Below are positions 46,256 to 55,014 of a DNA stretch of 64,000 bases, in pieces. The notes below the pieces were generated by a model. The model saw nothing but the letters and a program-made list of their open reading frames with translations. It had not been told where the DNA came from and did no database searches. The position numbers and the translations under genes were made by a program. Position 1 is the stretch's first letter, and each line of letters begins with the position of its first letter. This DNA is from JALYJG01 sp033763555 (GTDB lineage Bacteria; Pseudomonadota; Alphaproteobacteria; UBA9219), in NCBI GenBank assembly GCA_033763555.1, contig JANRKK010000029.1, positions 26,419 to 90,418 of the forward strand. The letters run 5' to 3'.

Positions 46256-47012
46256 ATGGCCGCACCGATGCCCCTTGTTTCCGTCATCATGCCTTGCCGC
46301 AACGCTGCACCGTGGCTGGATCATTCCATCCGCTCGGTGCGCGCGCAGGATTTTCAGGACTGGGAAATGCTGGTGGCGGATGATGCCTCCACTGACAATT
46401 CGGCGCAGCTTATCGGGCAGCACGCGCGTGACGACGCGCGTATTCAATTGCTCCGACTTTCACAACGGGTTGGCAGCGCGGGGGCGCGTAACCATGCCCT
46501 GCAACAGGCGCGCGGGCGTTTTATGGCTTTTCTTGATGCCGATGATTGGTGGTGCGAGAAAAAACTTTCTTCCCAGTTAACTTTCATCCAACGCGCAGGG
46601 GCACCACTCAGCTACACGGCTTATGAAAAGGCAAATGCCGAAGGGCAGCTTGAGGGCCGGGTTTTCTACCCGCCGCCCGCGATTGATTATGCGGCGCACC
46701 TGCTCGATCGGCTGCTCAACCGTTATGCTCGACCGGGAAAAACTGGGGCTGCGGCTAATGCCGGATATTCCACTGGCACATGATTATGCGCTGTGGCTCA
46801 GCATTCTGCGCGAAGGCCACCAGGCGCAAGGGCTGCACCGCGAGGCTTTGACTGTTTACCGCGTGCGCCCCGGCTCGCTCTCGGCCAACAAGCTCAAAAT
46901 GCTGCGGGCAGTATGGAATATCTACACCCAGCGCGAAGCCCTGCCGCTTACCCGCCGCACCCGGCTGATCGCGGGGTATGTTGTGCATGGGTTGAAGAAG
47001 ATTGTGATTTAA
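46256..47012 (+). pseudogene. Glycosyltransferase family 2, frameshifted
   Basis: The first part, from ATG 46256, has VSVIMPCRNAAPWLDHSI, EMLVADDASTDN and AFLDADDWW (DxD). From about 46707 the coding frame changes: IGCSTVMLDREKLG and MPDIPLAHDYALWLSILREG, the rest of this GT2 type, continue in the next frame to 47012. Comparing with the family, about four codons are missing between AAHLL and IGCSTV, so a deletion of about 11 bases is a fair guess. A sequencing or assembly error is the alternative. Unless it is corrected the product stops at 46783. Confidence 0.75.
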
Positions 47013-47015
47013 GGC

Positions 47016-47089
47016 TGGCTGGGGGACTAGGATTCGAACCTAGACTAGCGGAGTCAGAGTCCGCGGTCCTACCGTTAGACGATCCCCCA
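47016..47089 (-). tRNA. tRNA-Gln (anticodon CTG)
   Basis: On the minus strand the sequence folds as a complete tRNA: acceptor arm TGGGGGA with TCCCCCA, anticodon arm GCGGA-CTCTGAC-TCCGC giving anticodon CTG (reads CAG, glutamine), T arm TAGG-TTCGAAT-CCTA, discriminator G and an encoded CCA. It begins three bases after the broken GT2 on the other strand. No integrase gene is nearby. Confidence 0.95.
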
Positions 47090-47181
47090 TGCGGCAGGGG
47101 CGTTTTCCTAACATAAGCGGCCAGTTTTGAATAGCCCGCAGGATTTCAAGCAACAATAGCTGATGATTGTGCATCCTTGCT

Positions 47182-48039
47182 TTAGGCTGCAGCCAAGGGT
47201 GTGGGTGAAAAATTCCGTTCAAGATAAGAACGAAGCGCCTGTCCAACTTCATCGCGCGAAGGAACGGGAACATCTTTATGCAACCGCAAGCCGGGTTCAG
47301 CCTTGTAAGGCTTCCAGGCTTCTTCGGCATGGCTCAGGCGGTTGGCAACAATTTTAAATGCAAGAGGATGTAGTCCCAAGCCACAATGACTGGCTCCCAG
47401 AATTTCAATATTTTGTGTGAAATGGTTGCCGGGCCGGATGCAGGCATGTCCATTCACCACGCCATCTGAAAGGCTAAAGACGGATGTCGTCGGTACGGGC
47501 GATTGCTGTACCAGCATGGCAAAATATTCAGGAGAGGGAGATTCACCATTCAGCCAGTTATAAACCCGGTGCAATCCCGGGATAACGCCGTCATCAGGCC
47601 TCATGCCAACAATGTGAGGGCTTCCCAGACTGATTGTCCGGCTTACCATATACGGATAAAGCTGACTGGCCACATTGCCCAGCAAGCCACCCAGGCTCCA
47701 GCCGACGACACTGACTTTTTCGCCATGTTTCTGGGTGATACCGTCCAGTCGGTTACAAAGGCGGGTTTTTATTTCTTTATCGGTAAGTCCACGGCTTATG
47801 CCGCCATCGCCCCATCCATAGGCCGAAAATCCTCGTGCCTTAATAGAATGACGCAGAGGAATGGTTGTTATGTCACCCGTGCCAATACCGGGTAGAACCA
47901 AAACCGGGCGTTCTTTGCCAATAGATTTTTCGCGTGTTGTGAGATTGTTTGCAGCAAGAGAAAAAAACGCCGCGGCCGCCCGGGGAAATTCCATGGCTGT
48001 GTCAAAGAGATGCTTCGGTAACTCCGAAGTTCTGGACAT
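47182..48039 (-). CDS. Alpha/beta hydrolase, lipase-like
   Basis: A 285-residue protein with the oxyanion region PVLVLPGIGTGD, nucleophile elbow VVGWSLGGLLGN (GxSxG, serine near residue 117) and a likely catalytic histidine in GASHCGLGLHPLA. It looks like a triacylglycerol lipase or esterase. No signal peptide is clear. A good promoter lies at 48091-48120. It is downstream of the acyl-chemistry operon but separated by 279 bases, so a role there is only suggestive. Confidence 0.82.
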   Translation of the reverse strand: MSRTSELPKHLFDTAMEFPRAAAAFFSLAANNLTTREKSIGKERPVLVLPGIGTGDITTIPLRHSIKARGFSAYGWGDGGISRGLTDKEIKTRLCNRLDGITQKHGEKVSVVGWSLGGLLGNVASQLYPYMVSRTISLGSPHIVGMRPDDGVIPGLHRVYNWLNGESPSPEYFAMLVQQSPVPTTSVFSLSDGVVNGHACIRPGNHFTQNIEILGASHCGLGLHPLAFKIVANRLSHAEEAWKPYKAEPGLRLHKDVPVPSRDEVGQALRSYLERNFSPTPLAAA

Positions 48040-48318
48040 TCAAAACCGCCCTATCTCTGTGCCAGCTTTTCGACTCGGCACAATCATTTGATTCTAAGGG
48101 AGGGCCCCTAACCTTATCAATTATTTTCATAATGCTGCGCTGCACAAAATATTATTTCGTTTCAAGCTTGTGTGGATAAAAACGCAGGGTCTGGGATTTT
48201 TCCTGTGACGGTCTAACCGTTTGGCAAGGAAAGAGAAAAGCCTTGATGGGCATTCGTCAGGGCTCGAATGAGGCCTGTGGGTAATCAGGGTTAACGGCGA
48301 ACCGCCATTTGGAAAATT
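48040..48318 (-). other. Intergenic region upstream of the lipase-like gene
   Basis: This 279-base gap holds a promoter for the leftward lipase-like gene (48091-48120) and a small palindrome ACGGT-CTA-ACCGT at 48208-48220. I see no gene in it. Confidence 0.45.
48091..48120 (-). promoter_or_regulatory. Putative promoter of the lipase-like gene
   Basis: On the minus strand TTGATA (48120-48115) and TAGAAT (48096-48091) are 18 bases apart, each one base from consensus. The predicted transcript starts near 48084, 45 bases before ATG 48039. Confidence 0.5.
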
Positions 48319-48948
48319 CTAGCTGTTGCGCCATGCGGCCGGGTTGCCCATGACGCGCGCTCCGGCCGGAATATTCTGATAAACCACCGAACCCGCTGCG
48401 ATGCGTGCGCCCGCGCCGACTTGTATTTTTGCCGTGACGCAAGCATGGCTTCCCATGAAGGCGCCGCTTCCTAGAACCGATGCGCCATGAATGGTCGCGT
48501 AAGGTGATAGCACACAATAATTCTCCATGCGGCTTTCATGCCCGGCGGAAGCATAAATGTTCAAAAGACATTGTTCGCCCAACCTCGCTTCGGGCCCAAC
48601 AAAAACAAAAGGCGCGATCACCGTACCCACGCCGATTTCGGCACTGGCGGCGATATGGGCGGAGGGATGAATGATGCTGGCAAAATTTGCGCCCTTGGCC
48701 GCGAGTTTTTCTGCGAGCATCTGCCGGGATTCCGGGGCGCCGACAGCGATAACGTAAAGACATTCAGAAATGATTTTATCTGTGGGGCCGAGAACCGGAT
48801 ATCCAGCATGCTGTGTGCCGACAGGTTTTGTATCGTCAAGGAAGCCTTTGATGCCCGAATTGGATTTGCTTGCGCGCCGCATATCCTCTGCATAGGAAGC
48901 AACCTCAAGCCCCAATCCGCCCGCGCCGACAATAATGATATCGCTCAT
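48319..48948 (-). CDS. NeuD/PglD-type sugar O- or N-acyltransferase
   Basis: A 209-residue protein with the N-terminal dinucleotide-like fold DIIIVGAGGLGLEVASYAED and a C-terminal left-handed beta helix of hexapeptide repeats (IGVGTVIAPFVFVGPEARLG, VLGSGAFMGSHACVTAKIQV). Family members transfer acyl groups to sialic acid or to amino sugars such as bacillosamine. The ATG overlaps the luxC-like stop (ATGA), making it the last gene of the acyl operon; it may attach that acyl group to a sugar. Confidence 0.87.
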   Translation of the reverse strand: MSDIIIVGAGGLGLEVASYAEDMRRASKSNSGIKGFLDDTKPVGTQHAGYPVLGPTDKIISECLYVIAVGAPESRQMLAEKLAAKGANFASIIHPSAHIAASAEIGVGTVIAPFVFVGPEARLGEQCLLNIYASAGHESRMENYCVLSPYATIHGASVLGSGAFMGSHACVTAKIQVGAGARIAAGSVVYQNIPAGARVMGNPAAWRNS

Positions 48949-50174
48949 GGCCTTTTTCCGATCGGACGCGTCATGGCGTCAAACAGGTTGCATCCGTCCC
49001 ATACCGGGTCGAAGGTCAGAGCTTGTCCCGCGGCAACCATCCTGTCAAAGCCGCGTCTTTTTCCTGCTCCGGCGAAAGCCTGCATTTCATCTTCCGCAAA
49101 GCCCCAGCAGGACAGGGTCTGGTCGCGCGCCTCGGTATGCGGCGCAAATTCCGCCAGTGTCTCCAGCCTGACCGCCAGAAGCGTGCCATAGCCGTAATTG
49201 ACCTTTTTGAAAGTCGACAATCCCTCAAATCCCGTGAGCGCAAGAACAGTCAGTTGGGGCCCATAATTTGTGTAGGCAGCCACGGCGAGATCATGAAGCG
49301 CGAGGAAGTTTGTATTCTGCTTGGCAATGCTTTCCCCGGCGCCTGGCATATAGCCGCGTGCCTTGGCGCAGGAAGCAAGGCGTGGATAAAAATCTTCTGC
49401 GGCCTGCGCTGCGGTTTTCTCATCGCCAACCCACACAAGCAGGCGCGGTGAAGCGCAGGCAAGCTGATCGAAGACATAAATGTCATTGAAAATCTGTTTG
49501 ATGACATCGTTCCGCTCTTCACTATTCAGTCTCAGCCAGGCTGCGGCTTTCAAGGCCATCGCCGAATAACGGTCGCCGAAACTGACATGCCGCGCAGCGG
49601 CAGGAAGCGGCAGGGCAGAAATATGCTCGACCGTTTCATCGCTGCCCCAAACCATGCGCAGCTGGCAGGCGCGGGACAATTCCGACGTCACCGCATCATC
49701 ATGCCCATAACGCAGGAGAATAAGCCGTTCGCGCAAGGCCCGGGAATTCTGCGCCAGTGCTTCCTGCATGAGCGACACAAGAAGCGTCTGCACCGGATTT
49801 TCAGCGCTCGGCAGCCGGACAAGGACGGCATTGCCGCAGAGCAAAGCGATGCTTGAGGTATAGCCGAACAAGGTGGCAACGTTGGAGGGTGGCATATGAA
49901 ATGCGATGCCGATGGCAGTACGCGGCGAAGACAGGAATTTTTTCACCATGCTGTCGACTGATGCCGGACGCAGCCAGAAGCCCAACGCCTGCAATTCCGG
50001 ATATGAGCGGGCTTCTGCACTGCCAAGCAGAAGCGCCGAGAGATCCCCGCAATATTTTTTTACGTCGTCCGAGCCGGGTGCGAGAGGCTGCGCCGCCGCT
50101 GCGCGTGCGGCGCTGACCGCTATTTCAGCGGAAATATCCTGCTTTTCCGGCAAAAGGCGAAGCAAGGCGCTCAT
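48945..50174 (-). CDS. Acyl-CoA/acyl-protein reductase, LuxC family
   Basis: A 409-residue LuxC-like protein. It has the cofactor region GIAFHMPPSNVATLFGYTSS near residue 88 and the catalytic cysteine region VFDQLACASPRLLVWVG near 234-250, as in the aldehyde dehydrogenase superfamily. LuxC reduces acyl groups handed over by LuxE to fatty aldehydes with NADPH. There are no luciferase (luxAB) genes, so light production is excluded here; the aldehyde must serve another purpose. ATGA overlaps on both sides. Confidence 0.9.
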   Translation of the reverse strand: MSALLRLLPEKQDISAEIAVSAARAAAAQPLAPGSDDVKKYCGDLSALLLGSAEARSYPELQALGFWLRPASVDSMVKKFLSSPRTAIGIAFHMPPSNVATLFGYTSSIALLCGNAVLVRLPSAENPVQTLLVSLMQEALAQNSRALRERLILLRYGHDDAVTSELSRACQLRMVWGSDETVEHISALPLPAAARHVSFGDRYSAMALKAAAWLRLNSEERNDVIKQIFNDIYVFDQLACASPRLLVWVGDEKTAAQAAEDFYPRLASCAKARGYMPGAGESIAKQNTNFLALHDLAVAAYTNYGPQLTVLALTGFEGLSTFKKVNYGYGTLLAVRLETLAEFAPHTEARDQTLSCWGFAEDEMQAFAGAGKRRGFDRMVAAGQALTFDPVWDGCNLFDAMTRPIGKRP

Positions 50175-51244
50175 GCGGCCTCCCGGGCAATGACATCGCT
50201 GCAGCCCCGCAATTCAGCACGCGGCGCGCGGCCGATGATGCGCAGCCCATGGCCGTAACGCCCATCGCTATCCGTGGCTTCAATGACGCCCATATCCTCG
50301 GTCAGCAGCGAATGGCCGGGATAGCTGCGCGGCAGTGACGTGAGAATCTGAACAAGGCCGGGTTGCCCATGCGGCAGGGGCTGGAAAGTAATCGGGTCGC
50401 GGATAATGACATCGGCAAAATGCGGCGGGTAAAGCAAGCCGTTTTCATTTTCAAGAAAAATTGTGCCCGGCAGTTCCGCCATGCCGTAAAAATTCATCAC
50501 GCAGCCAATTCCGGCTGCTTTTTTCAGCCGCGCCTTGAAGGCGTTGTTGTCAACGGCAGATTCCGCCAGTTTTTTCCATCCACCACTATGCAATAACGTG
50601 CCGCGCGAGAAGTCATAGGAATTTTTTTCGCAAGCCGTAATAAAATGCTGCCAGACCAGAAAAGTGAAACCGTAAATAAGGATATCCTGCCCTTCATGTC
50701 TTTTCAGGAAGGCGGCAATTTTATCCTCATCCACGCCCAGATTGTCGCGCAGGGCAAAACAATGATCGCGTCCAAAGGGCATGAGGCCGAGAATGGCTGC
50801 GGCGCGCGCGCCCATGCCGTCCCCGCCCTTGATGGAGGCTTCGCAATCCACAATCAGCATGGGAAGCCGCCGCGCGCCCGTCACGCTGTTGATAATGAGG
50901 TTCAGGGCGCGGGAGGAAAGCTTGGCCGTCGCGGCATCCAGCTCGATGCGGCTTTTCTCGGTTCCGGTCGTTCCGCTCGATGTTACGGTCACACGGATAT
51001 CGCTTTCGGCAATGCTGCGCAGACGGCGGAATTTGAACAGGGATATCGGCAGATAAGGCAGTTGCGCCAATGTTGAAGCCTCCGCCACTTGCGGAAAAGC
51101 GAGATCAATCATCCGCCGATAGGGCGCGCAGGTGTTGCGGTGATGTTCAGTCAGTTCTTTCAGCAGCGGCAAAAGAGCGTGTTCCTTTTCCTTCTGCGGA
51201 AGGGAAAAAGGGGGTGCGGTCAGAAGATCATCAAGCGCGGTCAT
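50171..51244 (-). CDS. Acyl-protein synthetase, LuxE family
   Basis: A 357-residue LuxE-like protein with the adenylation stretch RVTVTSSGTTGTEKSRIELD near residues 85-104 and ELRGCSDVIARE at the C terminus, where the cysteine corresponds to the acyl-accepting cysteine of LuxE. It activates a carboxylic acid as acyl-AMP and passes it to LuxC. It overlaps both neighbours by ATGA, so LuxE, LuxC and the ligase are translationally coupled. Confidence 0.9.
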   Translation of the reverse strand: MTALDDLLTAPPFSLPQKEKEHALLPLLKELTEHHRNTCAPYRRMIDLAFPQVAEASTLAQLPYLPISLFKFRRLRSIAESDIRVTVTSSGTTGTEKSRIELDAATAKLSSRALNLIINSVTGARRLPMLIVDCEASIKGGDGMGARAAAILGLMPFGRDHCFALRDNLGVDEDKIAAFLKRHEGQDILIYGFTFLVWQHFITACEKNSYDFSRGTLLHSGGWKKLAESAVDNNAFKARLKKAAGIGCVMNFYGMAELPGTIFLENENGLLYPPHFADVIIRDPITFQPLPHGQPGLVQILTSLPRSYPGHSLLTEDMGVIEATDSDGRYGHGLRIIGRAPRAELRGCSDVIAREAA

Positions 51245-52632
51245 AACATCTCCCGCAGCTTGCGGTAGTCAATTTTGCCGCTGCCGCTGTGGGGAATGGT
51301 TTCCACGGCACGCACGGACAGCCAGGCCAGCGGCAATCCGGTTTCTTTCGCCACCAGTTCCTGCATGCGTTGATGCAGCGCTGCTTCTTGCGCTGAAGTG
51401 ACAAGGATAATTCTATCCTCCGCCTCCATGGCAACAGCAGGAGCCACAGTGCCTGCAATTTTTTCAAGATCATCGAGCGCGATACGCTGGCCAAATAATT
51501 TGGCGAAACGCTGCTTGCGGCCAAGAATGGTCAGGTAGCCTTGGCTGTCCAACTGCCCCATATCCCCGGTAGCCAGGCGGTTTTTCATCTCATCGCCGCG
51601 TGCCAAATCGGCGCGGCTTTCAGCGTAACCCATCATGACATTGGGGCCTGTATAGATAACCTCGCTATCTTCGATGCTAAGCATACCGCCCGGCAAAGCG
51701 CGCCCGCAGGAACCAATTTTACCCGCATGCTCATGCATGGGCAGGCAGCTGATGCGCGGGCTGGCTTCCGTCTGGCCATACATGACAAAAAACTTCCCCT
51801 GACGTTGTTCGGCATATTTCCACAGATCGCGCACCAATTCTTCGCGCATCTTGCCACCCGCCTGAAGGAATATTTTGAGATCGGGCGCATCAATGCGGTT
51901 CAGCCTAAGCTTCGCCAGCATCTCATAATGATAGGGCACGCCAGGAAACAGGCTGGCTTTCTGTTCGCGCGCCAGTTTCCAGAAATCGCGATTCATCATG
52001 CTGTGCTCGGTCAGGACACAGCATGCGCCGACGGCAAGCTGTGTATGCAGAACTGAAAGCCCGAAGGAATAAAACAAGGGCAGATGCGCGAGCGCGCGCG
52101 TATCCGCAGTAAGGCTCAGGCTGGCGATGATCGCCTGCGTGTTGCTGGCAAGATTGGCGTAGGAAAGGCGCACGCCCTTGCTGCTGCCCGTCGAGCCGGA
52201 GGTCAGAAGAAGCAAATAGAAATCCGGGTGCAGGGTGCCTTCGCCGGGGTTCTTGCGTTGCAGAAGACGGAGGTTGTTGAGGCTCCATGTAATCGGCACA
52301 TAGCCGTCAAAATCCCGATCATGCGCGGCGATAAGCCAGTCAGGCTGGTAGGTTGCAATCACTGAATCCAGATACGGCATGGCGGAATCGACCATGCCGA
52401 CGGCGTGGCCGCTGGCAGCGGCGCCAAGATAAGCCAGCGCGCCCTCGACCGAACGCGGCACGCAGCAGAAGATCAGCTTTCGCGTATCGCTGGAAAAAAT
52501 CCGTCCGAGATCATGCGTTTTTGCGCGCAGCTCGCCATAGGTCAGCCAGATTCCGGCATCGTCGCACAGGGCGGGGGCGTCATCCGCCGCCGGAGCGGCA
52601 GCAGGCAGGAACGGCAGGGAAGAACCGCGCAT
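51241..52632 (-). CDS. AMP-dependent acyl ligase (acyl-CoA/acyl-ACP synthetase)
   Basis: A 463-residue ANL superfamily enzyme with the P-loop LLTSGSTGSSKGVRLSYANL, the A5 motif MYGQTEASPR, ATGDMG and the C-terminal catalytic lysine in PHSGSGKIDYRKL. It is short for the family. With a carrier protein gene upstream it may load an acyl chain onto the ACP. The substrate is unknown. It starts three bases after the ketoreductase stop. Confidence 0.88.
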   Translation of the reverse strand: MRGSSLPFLPAAAPAADDAPALCDDAGIWLTYGELRAKTHDLGRIFSSDTRKLIFCCVPRSVEGALAYLGAAASGHAVGMVDSAMPYLDSVIATYQPDWLIAAHDRDFDGYVPITWSLNNLRLLQRKNPGEGTLHPDFYLLLLTSGSTGSSKGVRLSYANLASNTQAIIASLSLTADTRALAHLPLFYSFGLSVLHTQLAVGACCVLTEHSMMNRDFWKLAREQKASLFPGVPYHYEMLAKLRLNRIDAPDLKIFLQAGGKMREELVRDLWKYAEQRQGKFFVMYGQTEASPRISCLPMHEHAGKIGSCGRALPGGMLSIEDSEVIYTGPNVMMGYAESRADLARGDEMKNRLATGDMGQLDSQGYLTILGRKQRFAKLFGQRIALDDLEKIAGTVAPAVAMEAEDRIILVTSAQEAALHQRMQELVAKETGLPLAWLSVRAVETIPHSGSGKIDYRKLREML

Positions 52633-52635
52633 GGT

Positions 52636-53391
52636 TCAGATGACCATGCCGCCGTCGATGCCGATCACCTGTCCGGTGACATAGCGAGCCAGATCGGAGG
52701 CAAGGAAAAGCGCGACATCCGCCACTTCGTCTGGCGTTCCAAAACGTCCAAGTGCAATATTGCTCAGTCGTTCCTTGCAGATTTCCGCGCTCAGATGCTT
52801 CGTCATATCCGTTTCGATCATGCCGGGTGCAATGGCGTTGACGCGGATTCCGTCCGGCCCCAGCTCTTTCGCTGCCGACAGAGCCGCGCCGATCAAGGCT
52901 GCCTTGGAAGCCGCGTAGACCACCTGGCCCTTGTTACCCGCGCGGCCGATGATGGAGCTGGTGATGATGATGGAGCCGGATTTGTTCCGCCGCATCAGTC
53001 GCGCCGCCTGCTGCAGATGATTGATCGTGCCGAGAATATTGGTGTCGAGCGTGCGGCGGATGTCTTTTTCCGGCAGCATGCCGAGCAGCCCGTCGCCAAG
53101 AATCCCGGCATTGGCGGCAAGGATATCCAGTCGGCCGAAACGGTCGAAAATCTGTTTGTACAACGCCTGCACCGAGGCGGCATCCGCTACATCGCCTGCA
53201 TGAACCAGGCAATCGGCGCCATGTTTTTTCTTCAGCGCTTCGGCAAGGCGCGTGACATCATCAAGCGTTTGTGCGGTGAGGGCAAGTTTGGCGCCCGTTC
53301 CGGCTAGAGCAGTCGCAATGGCGGCGCCAATGCCGCGTGATGCCCCGGTAACAAGGGCGATTTTGCCATCAAGCTTCAAGGGTGACGCCAT
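52636..53391 (-). CDS. SDR oxidoreductase, 3-oxoacyl-ACP reductase-like
   Basis: A 251-residue short-chain dehydrogenase with the cofactor motif VTGASRGIGAAIA, NAGILG, catalytic serine in IIITSSIIGRAG and YAASK, and the FabG-like end VTGQVIGIDGGM. It probably makes or uses a 3-hydroxyacyl group on the ACP encoded next to it. Its first 23 bases overlap the end of the ACP gene. Confidence 0.9.
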   Translation of the reverse strand: MASPLKLDGKIALVTGASRGIGAAIATALAGTGAKLALTAQTLDDVTRLAEALKKKHGADCLVHAGDVADAASVQALYKQIFDRFGRLDILAANAGILGDGLLGMLPEKDIRRTLDTNILGTINHLQQAARLMRRNKSGSIIITSSIIGRAGNKGQVVYAASKAALIGAALSAAKELGPDGIRVNAIAPGMIETDMTKHLSAEICKERLSNIALGRFGTPDEVADVALFLASDLARYVTGQVIGIDGGMVI

Positions 53392-53614
53392 GCTGGCCTA
53401 CAATCTCGCGCGCTTTGACAAAGCTGCTCATATCAAGAATCTGGTCGGTGGTGAACATGATGCCGAAGGCCGTTTCAATGCCCGCCACCAGCCGCATATG
53501 TGCGACCGAATCCCAGACAGGGTCTTTCTGATAGGTCATGCCGTCCACGCTGGCATCCGCAGGCAGGGCAAAGGCTTCACGGAAGCAATGCATAAGCTTG
53601 GTTTGATTGGACAT
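53369..53614 (-). CDS. Acyl carrier protein
   Basis: An 81-residue carrier protein; WDSVAHMRLVAGIETAFGI holds the serine for 4'-phosphopantetheine (DSV rather than the usual DSL). It is not the housekeeping fatty-acid AcpP, being embedded in an operon with a ketoreductase, AMP ligase, LuxE and LuxC. This suggests a dedicated acyl pathway. Confidence 0.87.
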   Translation of the reverse strand: MSNQTKLMHCFREAFALPADASVDGMTYQKDPVWDSVAHMRLVAGIETAFGIMFTTDQILDMSSFVKAREIVGQHGVTLEA

Positions 53615-53694
53615 AAGCGGCCTGAGGGGATGAAGGTGCGTCCGGCGAGATTATAACGCCGCGCATCCTTTGCAAAGCCTCAAAAGCCCCGGTT

Positions 53695-54873
53695 TCATGC
53701 TGCTATCAGCCGTCGCAGCGTTGTGGCGACAGTCTTGATATCCTCTTCGTCCATGAACGTATGAAATGGCACGCCTACGATATGTGCGAACATCATTTCG
53801 CTTTCCGGCATATGCGCGGCTTTCTTTTCCGGCGTGGTATCGCCCGGCAGGATTTTGCCTTCGCGGTTGGCAACAGAAAGATTTGCGAAATGCGGATGGC
53901 GGTAAAGCGGCGGTAGATAGGCCTTGTGGAAGGCGATACCTTCCGCTGGGCCAGCGGCGATGATCGCAGCGGCGCAGGGGCGGTTCAGGCGCAGCATGAA
54001 ACTGGAAACGACAGCCTGCTCAATACCTGGTTGTAGAGAGAAATTGTTGGAAAGTGGCGCCAGATGTTTTTGATAGGTGGCGAAGATTTGCTTGCGTCTG
54101 GATTTGATTTTTTCCCAGCGCTGGGTTTGCAGGACTCCGACGGCCGCATGATATTCGCTCATCTTGGTGTTGGAGCCATCGACCGTGGCAATGCGGTCAT
54201 AAGTGCCGAAATTACTGTAGACATGCGCGCCTGCGATCATCTTCTCGTCGCGGCTGACCAGAAGCCCACCTTCGCCGACGCCGAAAGGCTTGGTGGCGTG
54301 CAGGCTGTGCGCAACCAGGCCGTGTGCGGGGATCGGTTGGGTTTCGATGGCTGCCGCTGCGTCGATGATGACCGGAATATTTGTATCACGCTGAAATTTG
54401 TCCCAGGCATCGGCATCCAGCGGCACGCCATAGATGGCTACGGGCATGACGGCGCTCAGTTTGGTTTTTTCGGCAACGCGCCGTGCGGTTTCAGGCGTCA
54501 GCGCCCAGCTGTCCGGGTCGACATCCGCCAGCAGAGCATCGCCGCCCATATGAAGGGCGGAAAGGGGACAGGCCGGAAAGGTCACGGCAGGCATCAGTAC
54601 CTTGCCGCCCTGCGGCACTTTTAGCATGCGCAAGCCAACCTCAAGCGCGTGATATCCGGTTGACATGGTTTTGATGTAGAGAGGGCCGTGTTGAGGATGT
54701 CGGTCGGCGGCTGTCAGCAGGCCAAGCATCTTCTGCTCGAACTCCTGCGACAACTGGCCGAAATTCGAGTACCAGCGTGTTTCATCCAAACGCCGCAGCA
54801 AAGGCAGAAGCTCATCAGCCTTCGGCAAGTCCGATATCAGATATTTCTGCAGCATGGGGCGCGGTTGGGTCAT
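53695..54873 (-). CDS. DegT/DnrJ/EryC1/StrS-type aminotransferase
   Basis: About 392 residues of a PLP-dependent DegT-family enzyme. RWYSNFGQLSQEFEQKML near residue 27 is the family start block, MPVAIYGVPLDADAW lies in the middle, and SLHATKPFGVGEGG near 185-198 contains the PLP-binding lysine. Most relatives make 3- or 4-amino sugars; here the neighbours make an aldehyde, which could be an alternative substrate. I chose ATG 54873, though ribosome sites are weak. A strong hairpin lies just upstream, at 54891-54906. It is divergent from the gene at 55015. Confidence 0.87.
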   Translation of the reverse strand: MTQPRPMLQKYLISDLPKADELLPLLRRLDETRWYSNFGQLSQEFEQKMLGLLTAADRHPQHGPLYIKTMSTGYHALEVGLRMLKVPQGGKVLMPAVTFPACPLSALHMGGDALLADVDPDSWALTPETARRVAEKTKLSAVMPVAIYGVPLDADAWDKFQRDTNIPVIIDAAAAIETQPIPAHGLVAHSLHATKPFGVGEGGLLVSRDEKMIAGAHVYSNFGTYDRIATVDGSNTKMSEYHAAVGVLQTQRWEKIKSRRKQIFATYQKHLAPLSNNFSLQPGIEQAVVSSFMLRLNRPCAAAIIAAGPAEGIAFHKAYLPPLYRHPHFANLSVANREGKILPGDTTPEKKAAHMPESEMMFAHIVGVPFHTFMDEEDIKTVATTLRRLIAA

Positions 54874-54890
54874 GGAGGGGCTTCTTTGTA

Positions 54891-54906
54891 CCCGGCTTTG
54901 GCCGGG
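54891..54906 (-). promoter_or_regulatory. Hairpin in the leader of the DegT gene
   Basis: CCCGGC-TTTG-GCCGGG (54891-54906) is a perfect 6-bp GC stem with a 4-base loop, with GTAC repeats on either side (54888-54891 and 54909-54912). It lies 18-33 bases before the DegT start on that strand and may affect translation. Confidence 0.4.
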
Positions 54907-55014
54907 CTGTACAACCTCCTTCGGCCATTGCGGCACAAAGCCTTCTTCCGGCACAGTGGCTGAGCATTTAGCGGATGTGATAGGTTGTCGTTCCCGCACG
55001 AGGTCCCGCTGTCT

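Noticed and set aside
48945..51244. LuxC and LuxE as a bioluminescence operon
   Set aside because: No luxA or luxB is present and the surrounding genes are for acyl carrier and glycan chemistry.
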